Part shown: positions 1 through 4,227 of the stretch, piece by piece
How the letters are laid out: each line of letters opens with the position of its first letter
How positions within the stretch are numbered: position 1 is the stretch's first letter
Source: Syntrophus sp. (in: bacteria)
GTDB taxonomy: Bacteria; Desulfobacterota; Syntrophia; Syntrophales; UBA5619
Length of the DNA: 5,258 bases
Reading direction: 5' to 3'
Assembly (NCBI GenBank): GCA_013824905.1
Contig: PNOO01000179.1
Location: forward strand, 1 to 5,258
Position numbers and translations under genes: made by a program
The notes under the pieces: model-generated
What the model was told of the DNA's origin: nothing
Databases searched by the model: none
Seen by the model: only the letters and a program-made list of their open reading frames with translations

Positions 1-1
1 G

Positions 2-961
2 GCCATCGCCCGGGAGTGCCCGGCCGTTTCCGACGTGGCCCCCGTGTACAACGGTGCGGCCCAGGTGGTGTACGGCAATCAGAACTGGTCGACGGGGATC
101 TACGGGACCACCCCCGGCATCCTGCCCGTCCGGGACTGGTCGCTCTCCTCCGGAAGGATCTTCACGGATCAGGATGTGCGGAATGCCACCAAGGTCTGTC
201 TCCTGGGGCAGACCGTCGTGGACAACCTCTTCGGCAATGCGGACCCCGTGGGCCAGATCATCCGGATCAAAAAGGTCCCTTTTACCGTCATCGGCGTCCT
301 GGCGCCGAAGGGCCAATCCGACCGCGGCCAGGATCAGGATGACACGATCTTCGTTCCCCTCTCGACAGCGCAGAAGAAGATCTTCGGGACGCCGTTCGTG
401 GGGATGGTCCGTGTGATTACGGTCAAGGCGAGAAGCGCTGATCAACTGGCCGCAGCGGAAGAGCAGATCAACGAACTGCTCAGCCAGCGCCACCGGATCA
501 GCCCCCGTCAGGAGAAGGATTTCACGGTGCGGAACCTCACCCAGATGATGGAGGCCAGAGAGCAGGCCACCCAGGTCATGGGTCTTTTACTGGCGGCGAT
601 CGCATCCGTCTCCCTGCTGGTGGGGGGCATCGGCATCATGAATATCATGCTCGTCTCCGTGACGGAAAGAACCCGTGAGATCGGCATCCGGATGTCCGTG
701 GGGGCCAAGACCTGGGATATCCGGCTGCAGTTCATCATCGAGGCGTTGACCCTCTCCCTCATCGGCGGTGTGGTCGGCATCATCCTCGGCGTTTCGGGGT
801 CGAAGATCCTTTCGTCCCTGGCCGGCTGGGCGACCGTCGTTTCCCCCCTGTCGGTCTTTTTGGCCTTCGGGTTTTCGGGCCTCGTGGGTCTTTTTTTCGG
901 CTTCTATCCCGCCTACAAGGCCTCCCTGCTCAACCCCATCGACGCCCTTCACTACGAGTAG
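2..961 (+). CDS. macB: MacB-like ABC transporter permease, 5'-truncated by the window edge
   Basis: The frame is open from base 2 with no start, so this is the C-terminal 319 residues of a longer protein. Residues about 1-190 of the fragment match the periplasmic core domain (MacB_PCD) of MacB-type permeases. The rest is the FtsX-like membrane domain, with three hydrophobic segments near residues 192-218 (VGGIGIMNIM), 243-263 and 281-303. The conserved cytoplasmic TREIGIR(M)SVGAK stretch lies after the first of these, and the protein ends in the family-typical YPAYKASLLNPIDALHYE. Full MacB has an N-terminal helix before the core and sometimes a fused ATPase; both would lie upstream. MacB proteins are inner-membrane mechanotransmission permeases that work with a periplasmic adaptor and TolC to expel macrolides, toxins or lipopeptides from the periplasm. 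The substrate cannot be told from sequence; a lipoprotein- or polysaccharide-related role is possible. Two TAG codons stand in tandem at the end. Confidence is high for the family and moderate for the symbol. Confidence 0.9.
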   Translation, partial: AIARECPAVSDVAPVYNGAAQVVYGNQNWSTGIYGTTPGILPVRDWSLSSGRIFTDQDVRNATKVCLLGQTVVDNLFGNADPVGQIIRIKKVPFTVIGVLAPKGQSDRGQDQDDTIFVPLSTAQKKIFGTPFVGMVRVITVKARSADQLAAAEEQINELLSQRHRISPRQEKDFTVRNLTQMMEAREQATQVMGLLLAAIASVSLLVGGIGIMNIMLVSVTERTREIGIRMSVGAKTWDIRLQFIIEALTLSLIGGVVGIILGVSGSKILSSLAGWATVVSPLSVFLAFGFSGLVGLFFGFYPAYKASLLNPIDALHYE

Positions 962-974
962 TAGATAAAACTCC

Positions 975-1003
975 TTGACACGCAAAGCACCTTTCCTTAT
1001 CCT
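975..1003 (+). promoter_or_regulatory. Candidate sigma-70 promoter upstream of the cpsB-like gene
   Basis: A consensus -35 hexamer, TTGACA (975-980), is followed after exactly 17 bases by TATCCT (998-1003), which matches four of six bases of the -10 consensus. Transcription would begin near 1010 and leave an untranslated leader of about 187 bases before the phosphatase start. That leader contains a short hairpin at 1073-1089 (arms GCC-G-GAC and GTC-GGC, tetraloop GCCC, one bulged G). The hairpin has no T-tract, so I do not call it a terminator. The placement just after macB suggests the phosphatase is transcribed on its own. This rests on pattern match only. Confidence 0.4.
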
Positions 1004-1181
1004 CAACCCACGTAAAAGCAACTATTTATCCATCGTAATACAGCTGTCATTGTTCCCCAGAGAATTGCGGCCGCCGGACGCCCGTCGGCATAATAATAGA
1101 TGTATCCTCGAATCACGTCAGTCCGGTTGTATTTTTTGGCTTACGTAATCGAGAGGGCGGAGCTGTAAGCGGGTATTGCTC

Positions 1182-1187
1182 AGGAGG
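1182..1187 (+). promoter_or_regulatory. Ribosome binding site that fixes the cpsB start
   Basis: AGGAGG lies nine bases before the ATG at 1197 and is a near-perfect Shine-Dalgarno sequence. The same frame can be opened at a TTG at 1176, but that lies upstream of this site and would add seven residues with no family counterpart. The ATG at 1197 is therefore preferred. A second ATG follows immediately at 1200 and is also possible. Confidence 0.75.
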
Positions 1188-1196
1188 GATCCCATC

Positions 1197-1994
1197 ATGA
1201 TGATCGACATGCACAGCCACATCCTGCCGGGCCTGGACGACGGGGCCTCCGACTGGGAACAGGCCCTCGCCATGGCGCGGGCCGCCGTCGACGACGGCAT
1301 CACGGAGATGATCTGCACTCCCCACTGGGTGTTGGGGAAATACGAAAACACCCGCGAGGCGATCCTGCAGCGGTTCTCGGAGTTCGAGTCGCATCTGGCC
1401 GCGGCGCAGATCCCTCTGAAGATCCACCCCGGGGCGGAGCTGCGGATCGACACAAGCATCCCGGCCAGGCTCAAGAGCGGCGAGCTCATCACCCTGGGCA
1501 ACGGCGGCGGCTATGTCCTTCTGGAGCTCCCCGAGGAGACCCTTCCGGACCATCTCCACGACTTTTTCTGGAACCTCCAGATCAACGGTTTCCGCCCGAT
1601 CCTGAGCCACGTGGAGCGCAACCCCATCCTGCGGGAACACCCGCGCCGCCTCCAAAACTGGGTGGAAGGCGGGATCCTCACCCAGGTCACGGCAGCGAGC
1701 CTCCTGGAGGAGTTCTCCACCGAGATCCGGGAGTTCGCCCTGATGCTCGTGGAGCACCGCCTCGTCCACATGCTGGTCACCGACGCCCACGGCCTGCGGA
1801 TGCGCAAGCCGCAACTCTCCGCAGCCTGTCAGGTGATCGAAGAGATCGCAGGGTCGGAGACCGTCGAGCGGATGGTCCTGGACACCCCCCGGCATATTCT
1901 TCAGGGCGAGGCCGTCCCCCCTGTCGATCCGATTCCCTTTGCTTTGACGAAGAAGGGCGGCTTCTGGTCCTTCCTAAAAAATAGGAAAAAATAG
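1197..1994 (+). CDS. cpsB: CpsB/YwqE-type tyrosine-protein phosphatase (PHP domain)
   Basis: This 265-residue protein belongs to the PHP-superfamily metal-dependent phosphotyrosine phosphatases (CpsB, YwqE, Wzb-equivalents of the PHP type). Visible metal-site motifs in order are H6-S-H8 in MIDMHSHILPGLDDGA, TPH43, GAE81, SH138VERNP and TD196AH198G. All are hallmarks of the family, and none of the expected ligands is missing. These enzymes act in the cytoplasm and dephosphorylate the tyrosine cluster of BY-kinases (CpsD/Wzc type) that control capsule or exopolysaccharide polymerisation and export. The kinase is not in this window. The wecB-like gene downstream fits a surface-polysaccharide locus. 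Length is slightly above the usual 240-255 residues. The extra part is a basic tail (KKGGFWSFLKNRKK) whose last codons and TAG stop lie inside or at the edge of a dispersed repeat, so the original 3' end was probably altered. A histidinol-phosphatase-like PHP protein is a less likely alternative, because the LPGLDDGA signature is specific to the CpsB branch. Confidence 0.92.
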   Translation: MMIDMHSHILPGLDDGASDWEQALAMARAAVDDGITEMICTPHWVLGKYENTREAILQRFSEFESHLAAAQIPLKIHPGAELRIDTSIPARLKSGELITLGNGGGYVLLELPEETLPDHLHDFFWNLQINGFRPILSHVERNPILREHPRRLQNWVEGGILTQVTAASLLEEFSTEIREFALMLVEHRLVHMLVTDAHGLRMRKPQLSAACQVIEEIAGSETVERMVLDTPRHILQGEAVPPVDPIPFALTKKGGFWSFLKNRKK

Positions 1995-2011
1995 GGACAG
2001 CGCCCATTTTT
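1986..2011 (+). repeat. REP-like imperfect palindrome, copy 1
   Basis: The core TAGGGACAGCGCCCAT is flanked by a run of six A on the left and five T on the right. The copy is itself an imperfect palindrome: A-run and GGG pair with CCC and T-run around the loop ACAGCG, with two mismatched pairs in the stem. It begins inside the last codons of cpsB and supplies that gene's TAG stop (1992-1994). The 26 bases are repeated perfectly in inverse orientation at 2057-2082. Related copies in the same orientation lie at 2651-2674 and 3976-3997. Confidence 0.9.
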
Positions 2012-2056
2012 GAAGTGCCCGTTTTTTAATGAGAGTATTAAATGATAATGCCCTGG

Positions 2057-2082
2057 AAAAATGGGCGCTGTCCCTATTTTTT
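2057..2082 (-). repeat. REP-like imperfect palindrome, copy 2 (inverted)
   Basis: This is the exact reverse complement of the 26 bases at 1986-2011, reading ATGGGCGCTGTCCCTA in the core on the + strand. Similarity extends outward for several more bases if one gap is allowed, because both outer sides carry another A-run/TAG or T-run/CTA block. Together with copy 1 it makes a 97-base unit with the inverted-pair layout of REPIN/BIME elements. The 45-base spacer shows no coding potential. Confidence 0.9.
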
Positions 2083-2097
2083 CTATTTTTTTATTTT

Positions 2098-2547
2098 TTA
2101 GTAGCCGAACTCTTGAAACTTGTCCGGATTCGCAAACTCGCCGTCCTGGTACTCCAGGGCATGCTGAACCTCATGACCCAGAACCGCCGGACATAGAATG
2201 ATCTTTCCATTGATCTTCTTGCCCACGATGCGGATAGCGCCTTCCGGATGAGAGTAGGTACCTACGGCGCCCGGATAACCAATCGCCTTCATATCATCCA
2301 CGACGATCACCTTAATCTTGATCTCGGTTTCGTAGACATCGAAGGGATCGCCCTTCAAGGCGTTGAACCCCCGCCACTGGGCATCGAAGCCGTCCATCCG
2401 CGCGACCGTTGCGGGGGCGAGAACGCAGCCGCTGAGGAACGCCGCAAAAAGCACGACGACCAGCAGCAACCTGGCCGGCGGGACGCAAGGCCCCCCACAG
2501 CCACCCACAGCGGCTCTCTCTTCTCGGGACGGCAAAGGGGGTAACAC
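2098..2547 (-). CDS. Small lipoprotein with an HEVQH (HExxH) putative metallopeptidase motif
   Basis: This gene encodes 149 residues from a GTG start with a GGAGAG ribosome binding site six bases upstream. A long N-region (residues 1-26) precedes a hydrophobic stretch (LLLVVVLFAAF, 27-37) and a lipobox LSGC with the lipidated cysteine at 41. The mature protein would be about 109 residues and anchored in an envelope membrane. A GTG at 2508 would give a shorter, more typical signal peptide, so the true start is uncertain. The mature part has no other membrane segment. Near the end it carries H125-E-V-Q-H129, within HEVQHALEYQD, which looks like a zincin HExxH with a possible third ligand at D135 or a downstream glutamate. 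No glycine stands at the metzincin turn position, so the subclass is unresolved. The protein is very small for a protease, so it may be a truncated or non-catalytic relative. I do not recognise the family. Its gene lies between inverted copies of the dispersed repeat. Confidence 0.75.
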   Translation of the reverse strand: MLPPLPSREERAAVGGCGGPCVPPARLLLVVVLFAAFLSGCVLAPATVARMDGFDAQWRGFNALKGDPFDVYETEIKIKVIVVDDMKAIGYPGAVGTYSHPEGAIRIVGKKINGKIILCPAVLGHEVQHALEYQDGEFANPDKFQEFGY

Positions 2548-2553
2548 TTGATT

Positions 2554-2559
2554 CTCTCC
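2554..2559 (-). promoter_or_regulatory. Ribosome binding site of the lipoprotein gene
   Basis: On the minus strand GGAGAG stands six bases before the GTG at 2547. This supports use of that unusual start even though it gives a long N-region before the signal peptide's hydrophobic core. The alternative GTG at 2508 has only a weaker purine run before it. Confidence 0.5.
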
Positions 2560-2571
2560 ATTTCCGGAACG

Positions 2572-2682
2572 TTATTTCCCCTCAGGATCGGTTTCGATTG
2601 CGGGACGTTCATAAGGGTTTTCGGAAGATTCATCCGGAAACTTTAGCGCTAAAAAATGGGGACAGCGCCCATTTAATTTCAC
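2572..2682 (-). pseudogene. Possible 3' remnant of a gene upstream of the lipoprotein gene
   Basis: On the minus strand a short frame ends in TAA 24 bases before the lipoprotein start. Its last 22 residues or so (FPDESSENPYERPAIETDPEGK) have the hydrophilic, proline- and glutamate-rich character of a natural C-terminus. The frame can be opened by a GTG at 2682, giving 36 residues, but there is no convincing ribosome binding site, and its middle (GRCPHFLA) is encoded by repeat copy 3. One reading is that the tail end of an upstream operon partner was cut off when the repeat was inserted. It may equally be chance coding in an intergenic region. No function is proposed. Confidence 0.25.
2651..2674 (+). 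repeat. REP-like imperfect palindrome, copy 3
   Basis: Six A, then TGGGGACAGCGCCCATTT: this is identical to copy 1 over 24 positions except for one A-to-G change just before GGG. It lies in the divergent gap between the lipoprotein gene and the wecB-like gene, 38 bases upstream of the latter's ATG. It has the same orientation as copies 1 and 4 and is inverted relative to copy 2. It therefore brackets the lipoprotein gene as an inverted pair with copy 2, and wecB as a direct pair with copy 4. Confidence 0.85.
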
Positions 2683-2712
2683 AGTAGCCGGAAGGCCTGA
2701 AAAGAGCAGAAC

Positions 2713-3999
2713 ATGACTCAGAAAACCAGAAAATGGATCCTCGTGGCCGCGGCCCGGCCAAACTTCATGAAGATCGCCCCCCTGATCCGGGCGATCGCGG
2801 CATACAACAGCGCAAACCCGGGGAGCATCCGGCCCTTCCTGGTCCACACGGGCCAGCATTACGATGCCAACATGTCCGACGATTTTTTCAGGGACCTGGC
2901 CATCCCCGCGCCGGACATCCACCTGGGGATCGGCTCCGGGAGCCATGCCGAGCAGACCGGCCGGGTGCTGATCGCCTTCGAGGAGGTCCTCCTGAGGGAC
3001 CGGCCGGACCTCGTCATCGTCGTGGGGGACGTCAACTCCACGATGGCCTGCACGCTGGCCGCCGTGAAGCTCCACATCCCCGTAGCCCACGTGGAGGCGG
3101 GCCTCCGGAGCTTCGATCGGCGGATGCCCGAGGAGATCAACCGTCTGGTCACCGACGCCCTGGCCGATTACCTGTTCACCCCCTCCCCCGACGGCGACGC
3201 GAATCTTATCAGGGAGGGCATCCCGAAGGAGAAGATCTTCCTGGTCGGAGATATCATGGTGGACAGCCTCCTGTTCAACCTGGAGATCGCAAAAAAAAGG
3301 CCGATCCTCGCGCGTCTCGGCCTCACACTGCCGGACGACCACATGGGCGAAAAGCGTGTCCATCCTTACGCCTTGGTCACCCTGCACCGGCCGTCCAACG
3401 TCGACGAAAGGGTTTCGTTCGAGAGGATCGTCGGAGCCCTGCTCAAGATCGCCGTGCGGCTCCCCGTCCTTTTCCCGATACACCCCCGGACGCGTAAACA
3501 GGTCCAGGCCTTCGAGATGGAGGACGCCTTCATCTTCCATCCCACACCGGAGCTATGCCCAGAGGATTACTACGCCCTGATGACCCACGCCGGCGACGAC
3601 CGTCTGCCCTCCCCCTTAGCGGCGGAAGAGAGTGCGGAGGAGGGAAGGGAGCTCAAGCGCCGGATCCACGCCTTCGAGCCGCTGGGCTACCTCGATTTTC
3701 TCAACCTCATGGCCCACGCCGCGGTCGTCCTCACCGACTCCGGGGGGATTCAGGAGGAGACGACGGTCCTCAACGTCCCCTGCATCACCCTGCGCGACAC
3801 CACCGAGCGGCCGATCACGCTCACGGAGGGGACCAATGTCCTGGTCCATGACGACCCTGAGCGGATCGTCGCTGAGGTGGGGTGGGCCCTTGCCGGCAAG
3901 AGCCGCAGGGGAAACTGCCCGACGATCTGGGACGGCCATACCGCCGAGCGAATCGTCCGCATCCTGACCCCATGGAAAATAGGGACAGCGCCCAATTAA
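2713..3999 (+). CDS. wecB: UDP-N-acetylglucosamine 2-epimerase, non-hydrolysing (WecB-like)
   Basis: This 428-residue protein has the GT-B-fold epimerase motifs in order: ARPNFMKIAPL (from about residue 15), HTGQHYD, VGDVNSTMA (D106), HVEAGLRS (E128), MPEEINR (E140), TLHRPSNVD (H225), PIHPRTRK, LGYLDFLNLMAHA and TDSGGIQEETTVLNVPCITLRDTTERP. D106, E128, E140 and H225 correspond by motif to the catalytic D95, E117, E131 and H213 of E. coli WecB. The enzyme interconverts UDP-GlcNAc and UDP-ManNAc in the cytoplasm, feeding ManNAc-containing surface polysaccharides. The ARPNFMK opening instead of GTRPE marks a recognised subgroup. Usual length is 360-390; the excess is a polar insertion at about residues 277-322 before LGYLDF. 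The last codons (KIGTAPN) and the TAA stop come from repeat copy 4, so the native end probably lay near RILTPW. The Shine-Dalgarno is weak (AGAGCAG). Divergent from the lipoprotein gene. Confidence 0.93.
   Translation: MTQKTRKWILVAAARPNFMKIAPLIRAIAAYNSANPGSIRPFLVHTGQHYDANMSDDFFRDLAIPAPDIHLGIGSGSHAEQTGRVLIAFEEVLLRDRPDLVIVVGDVNSTMACTLAAVKLHIPVAHVEAGLRSFDRRMPEEINRLVTDALADYLFTPSPDGDANLIREGIPKEKIFLVGDIMVDSLLFNLEIAKKRPILARLGLTLPDDHMGEKRVHPYALVTLHRPSNVDERVSFERIVGALLKIAVRLPVLFPIHPRTRKQVQAFEMEDAFIFHPTPELCPEDYYALMTHAGDDRLPSPLAAEESAEEGRELKRRIHAFEPLGYLDFLNLMAHAAVVLTDSGGIQEETTVLNVPCITLRDTTERPITLTEGTNVLVHDDPERIVAEVGWALAGKSRRGNCPTIWDGHTAERIVRILTPWKIGTAPN
3976..3997 (+). repeat. REP-like imperfect palindrome, copy 4, inside the wecB 3' end
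   Basis: AAAATAGGGACAGCGCCCA (3976-3994) is identical to copy 1. The right flank then diverges (ATTAAT instead of the T-run). The copy lies in frame in the wecB-like gene and encodes most of its final residues, and its degenerate right edge provides the TAA stop at 3997-3999. It is in the same orientation as copies 1 and 3. Confidence 0.85.
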
Positions 4000-4044
4000 T
4001 GCAGATGCATGATCAGGAACAATGGGATACACCCCGGGGACGCT

Positions 4045-4065
4045 AAAATAGAAGATCTGACCCCC
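4045..4065 (+). repeat. Possible second dispersed-repeat tag (AGATCTGACCCCC)
   Basis: AAAATAGAAGATCTGACCCC has the same build as the first repeat family: an A-run, then TAG, then a short GC-rich core. Sequences around AGATCTGACCCC or its complement GGGGTCAGATCT are, from memory, often dispersed in deltaproteobacterial genomes near Y1 transposases. Only one copy is in this window, so repetition cannot be shown here. It sits in the 83-base gap between the wecB-like gene and the antitoxin stub, and just precedes that stub's ribosome binding site. Confidence 0.3.
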
Positions 4066-4070
4066 ACAAA

Positions 4071-4076
4071 AGGAGG
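4071..4076 (+). promoter_or_regulatory. Strong ribosome binding site of the antitoxin stub
   Basis: AGGAGG, within AAAAGGAGG, lies six bases before the GTG at 4083. Ideal sequence and spacing show that a real start codon stood here, even though the frame now closes after 29 residues. Confidence 0.7.
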
Positions 4077-4082
4077 CTAAAA

Positions 4083-4172
4083 GTGAATACATTGAAGCAG
4101 GAAGCATTGACGGCGATCGCACAACTTCCGGAGACAGCCGACGTAGATACGATTATGTACAGGTTATCTTAA
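4083..4172 (+). pseudogene. Truncated antitoxin-like leader (29 residues)
   Basis: A GTG start with an ideal ribosome binding site opens a 29-residue frame, NTLKQEALTAIAQLPETADVDTIMYRLS, closed by TAA. The pattern (LKQEAL..I..LP..AD.D.IMYRL) resembles the N-terminus of small antitoxin-like proteins of roughly 70-80 residues that precede RelE/ParE-type toxin genes. In those the frame continues after IMYRL with a charged helix. Here the frame ends exactly where the first 21-bp palindrome begins and base composition turns AT-rich. I infer that the downstream part, and any toxin gene, was replaced by the incoming ATPase segment. No toxin gene is visible. It could alternatively still be a translated leader peptide for the downstream gene, whose start is 55 bases further on. 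The family assignment is from memory of the pattern. Confidence 0.5.
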
Positions 4173-4184
4173 AAAAAGAGATAG
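4164..4184. repeat. 21-bp palindrome, copy A
   Basis: TTATCT, a 7-base A-rich centre and then an arm ending AGAGATAG form an imperfect palindrome (TATCT pairs with AGATA). It matches 18 of 21 positions with copy B at 4197-4217, start-to-start distance 33 bases. It overlaps the last codons and stop of the antitoxin stub and marks the change to AT-rich sequence. It may be an operator half-pair or the end of a transferred segment. Confidence 0.65.
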
Positions 4185-4196
4185 AAATCGATTGCA

Positions 4197-4217
4197 TTAT
4201 CTCTAAATAAGAGATAG
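4197..4217. repeat. 21-bp palindrome, copy B, just upstream of the ATPase start
   Basis: TATCTC, TAAATAA, GAGATA is a perfect 6-bp inverted repeat around a 7-base centre, ending 10 bases before the ATPase ATG. Two similar palindromes about three helical turns apart, directly upstream of a gene, are typical of a dimeric regulator's operator. If so, the site would cover the promoter of the ATPase gene. No clear -35/-10 pair could be chosen, and no regulator gene is in the window. Confidence 0.6.
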
Positions 4218-4227
4218 CCTGTCCGTT

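Larger units (their letters stand above)
1986..2092. terminator. Inverted-repeat pair, probable bidirectional terminator between convergent genes
   Basis: Copies 1 and 2 of the repeat form a perfect 26-bp stem around a 45-base loop, followed on the + strand by T-rich sequence (2077-2097). The structure sits between two converging genes: cpsB ends in its left arm, and the lipoprotein gene ends six bases after the T-rich stretch. A stem plus U-rich tail in that position would be expected to stop transcripts from the left, and possibly from the right. The loop is long, so termination strength is uncertain. The pair may primarily be a REPIN-type mobile element that has taken on this role. Confidence 0.45.

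Noticed and set aside
1073..1089. Hairpin after macB considered as an intrinsic terminator
   Set aside because: The stem is short and bulged and is followed by ATAATAATAG, not a T-tract.
1113..1895. 260-residue open frame on the minus strand across the cpsB-like gene
   Set aside because: It lies antisense to a gene with full catalytic motifs, has low-complexity HDGE-rich composition typical of GC-rich shadow frames, and shows no recognisable domain.
1777..2007. Minus-strand frame beginning MGAVPIF, and a similar one ending at 3995
   Set aside because: Both begin with the same peptide only because each starts in a copy of the repeat; they continue antisense into cpsB and wecB as unrelated shadow sequence.
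2572..3540. 322-residue minus-strand frame across wecB
   Set aside because: Most of it is a shadow of the clearly identified epimerase gene, with no domain of its own. Only its last part, outside wecB, was kept as a possible gene remnant.
1986..3997. CRISPR array
   Set aside because: Repeat copies are irregularly spaced, in mixed orientation, and separated by genes; no cas gene is present.
2713..3999. wecB-like gene as the hydrolysing UDP-GlcNAc 2-epimerase or a glycosyltransferase
   Set aside because: The HTGQHYD, HVEAGLRS, PEEINR and TDSGGIQEE motifs are those of the non-hydrolysing epimerase, and its expected catalytic residues are all present.
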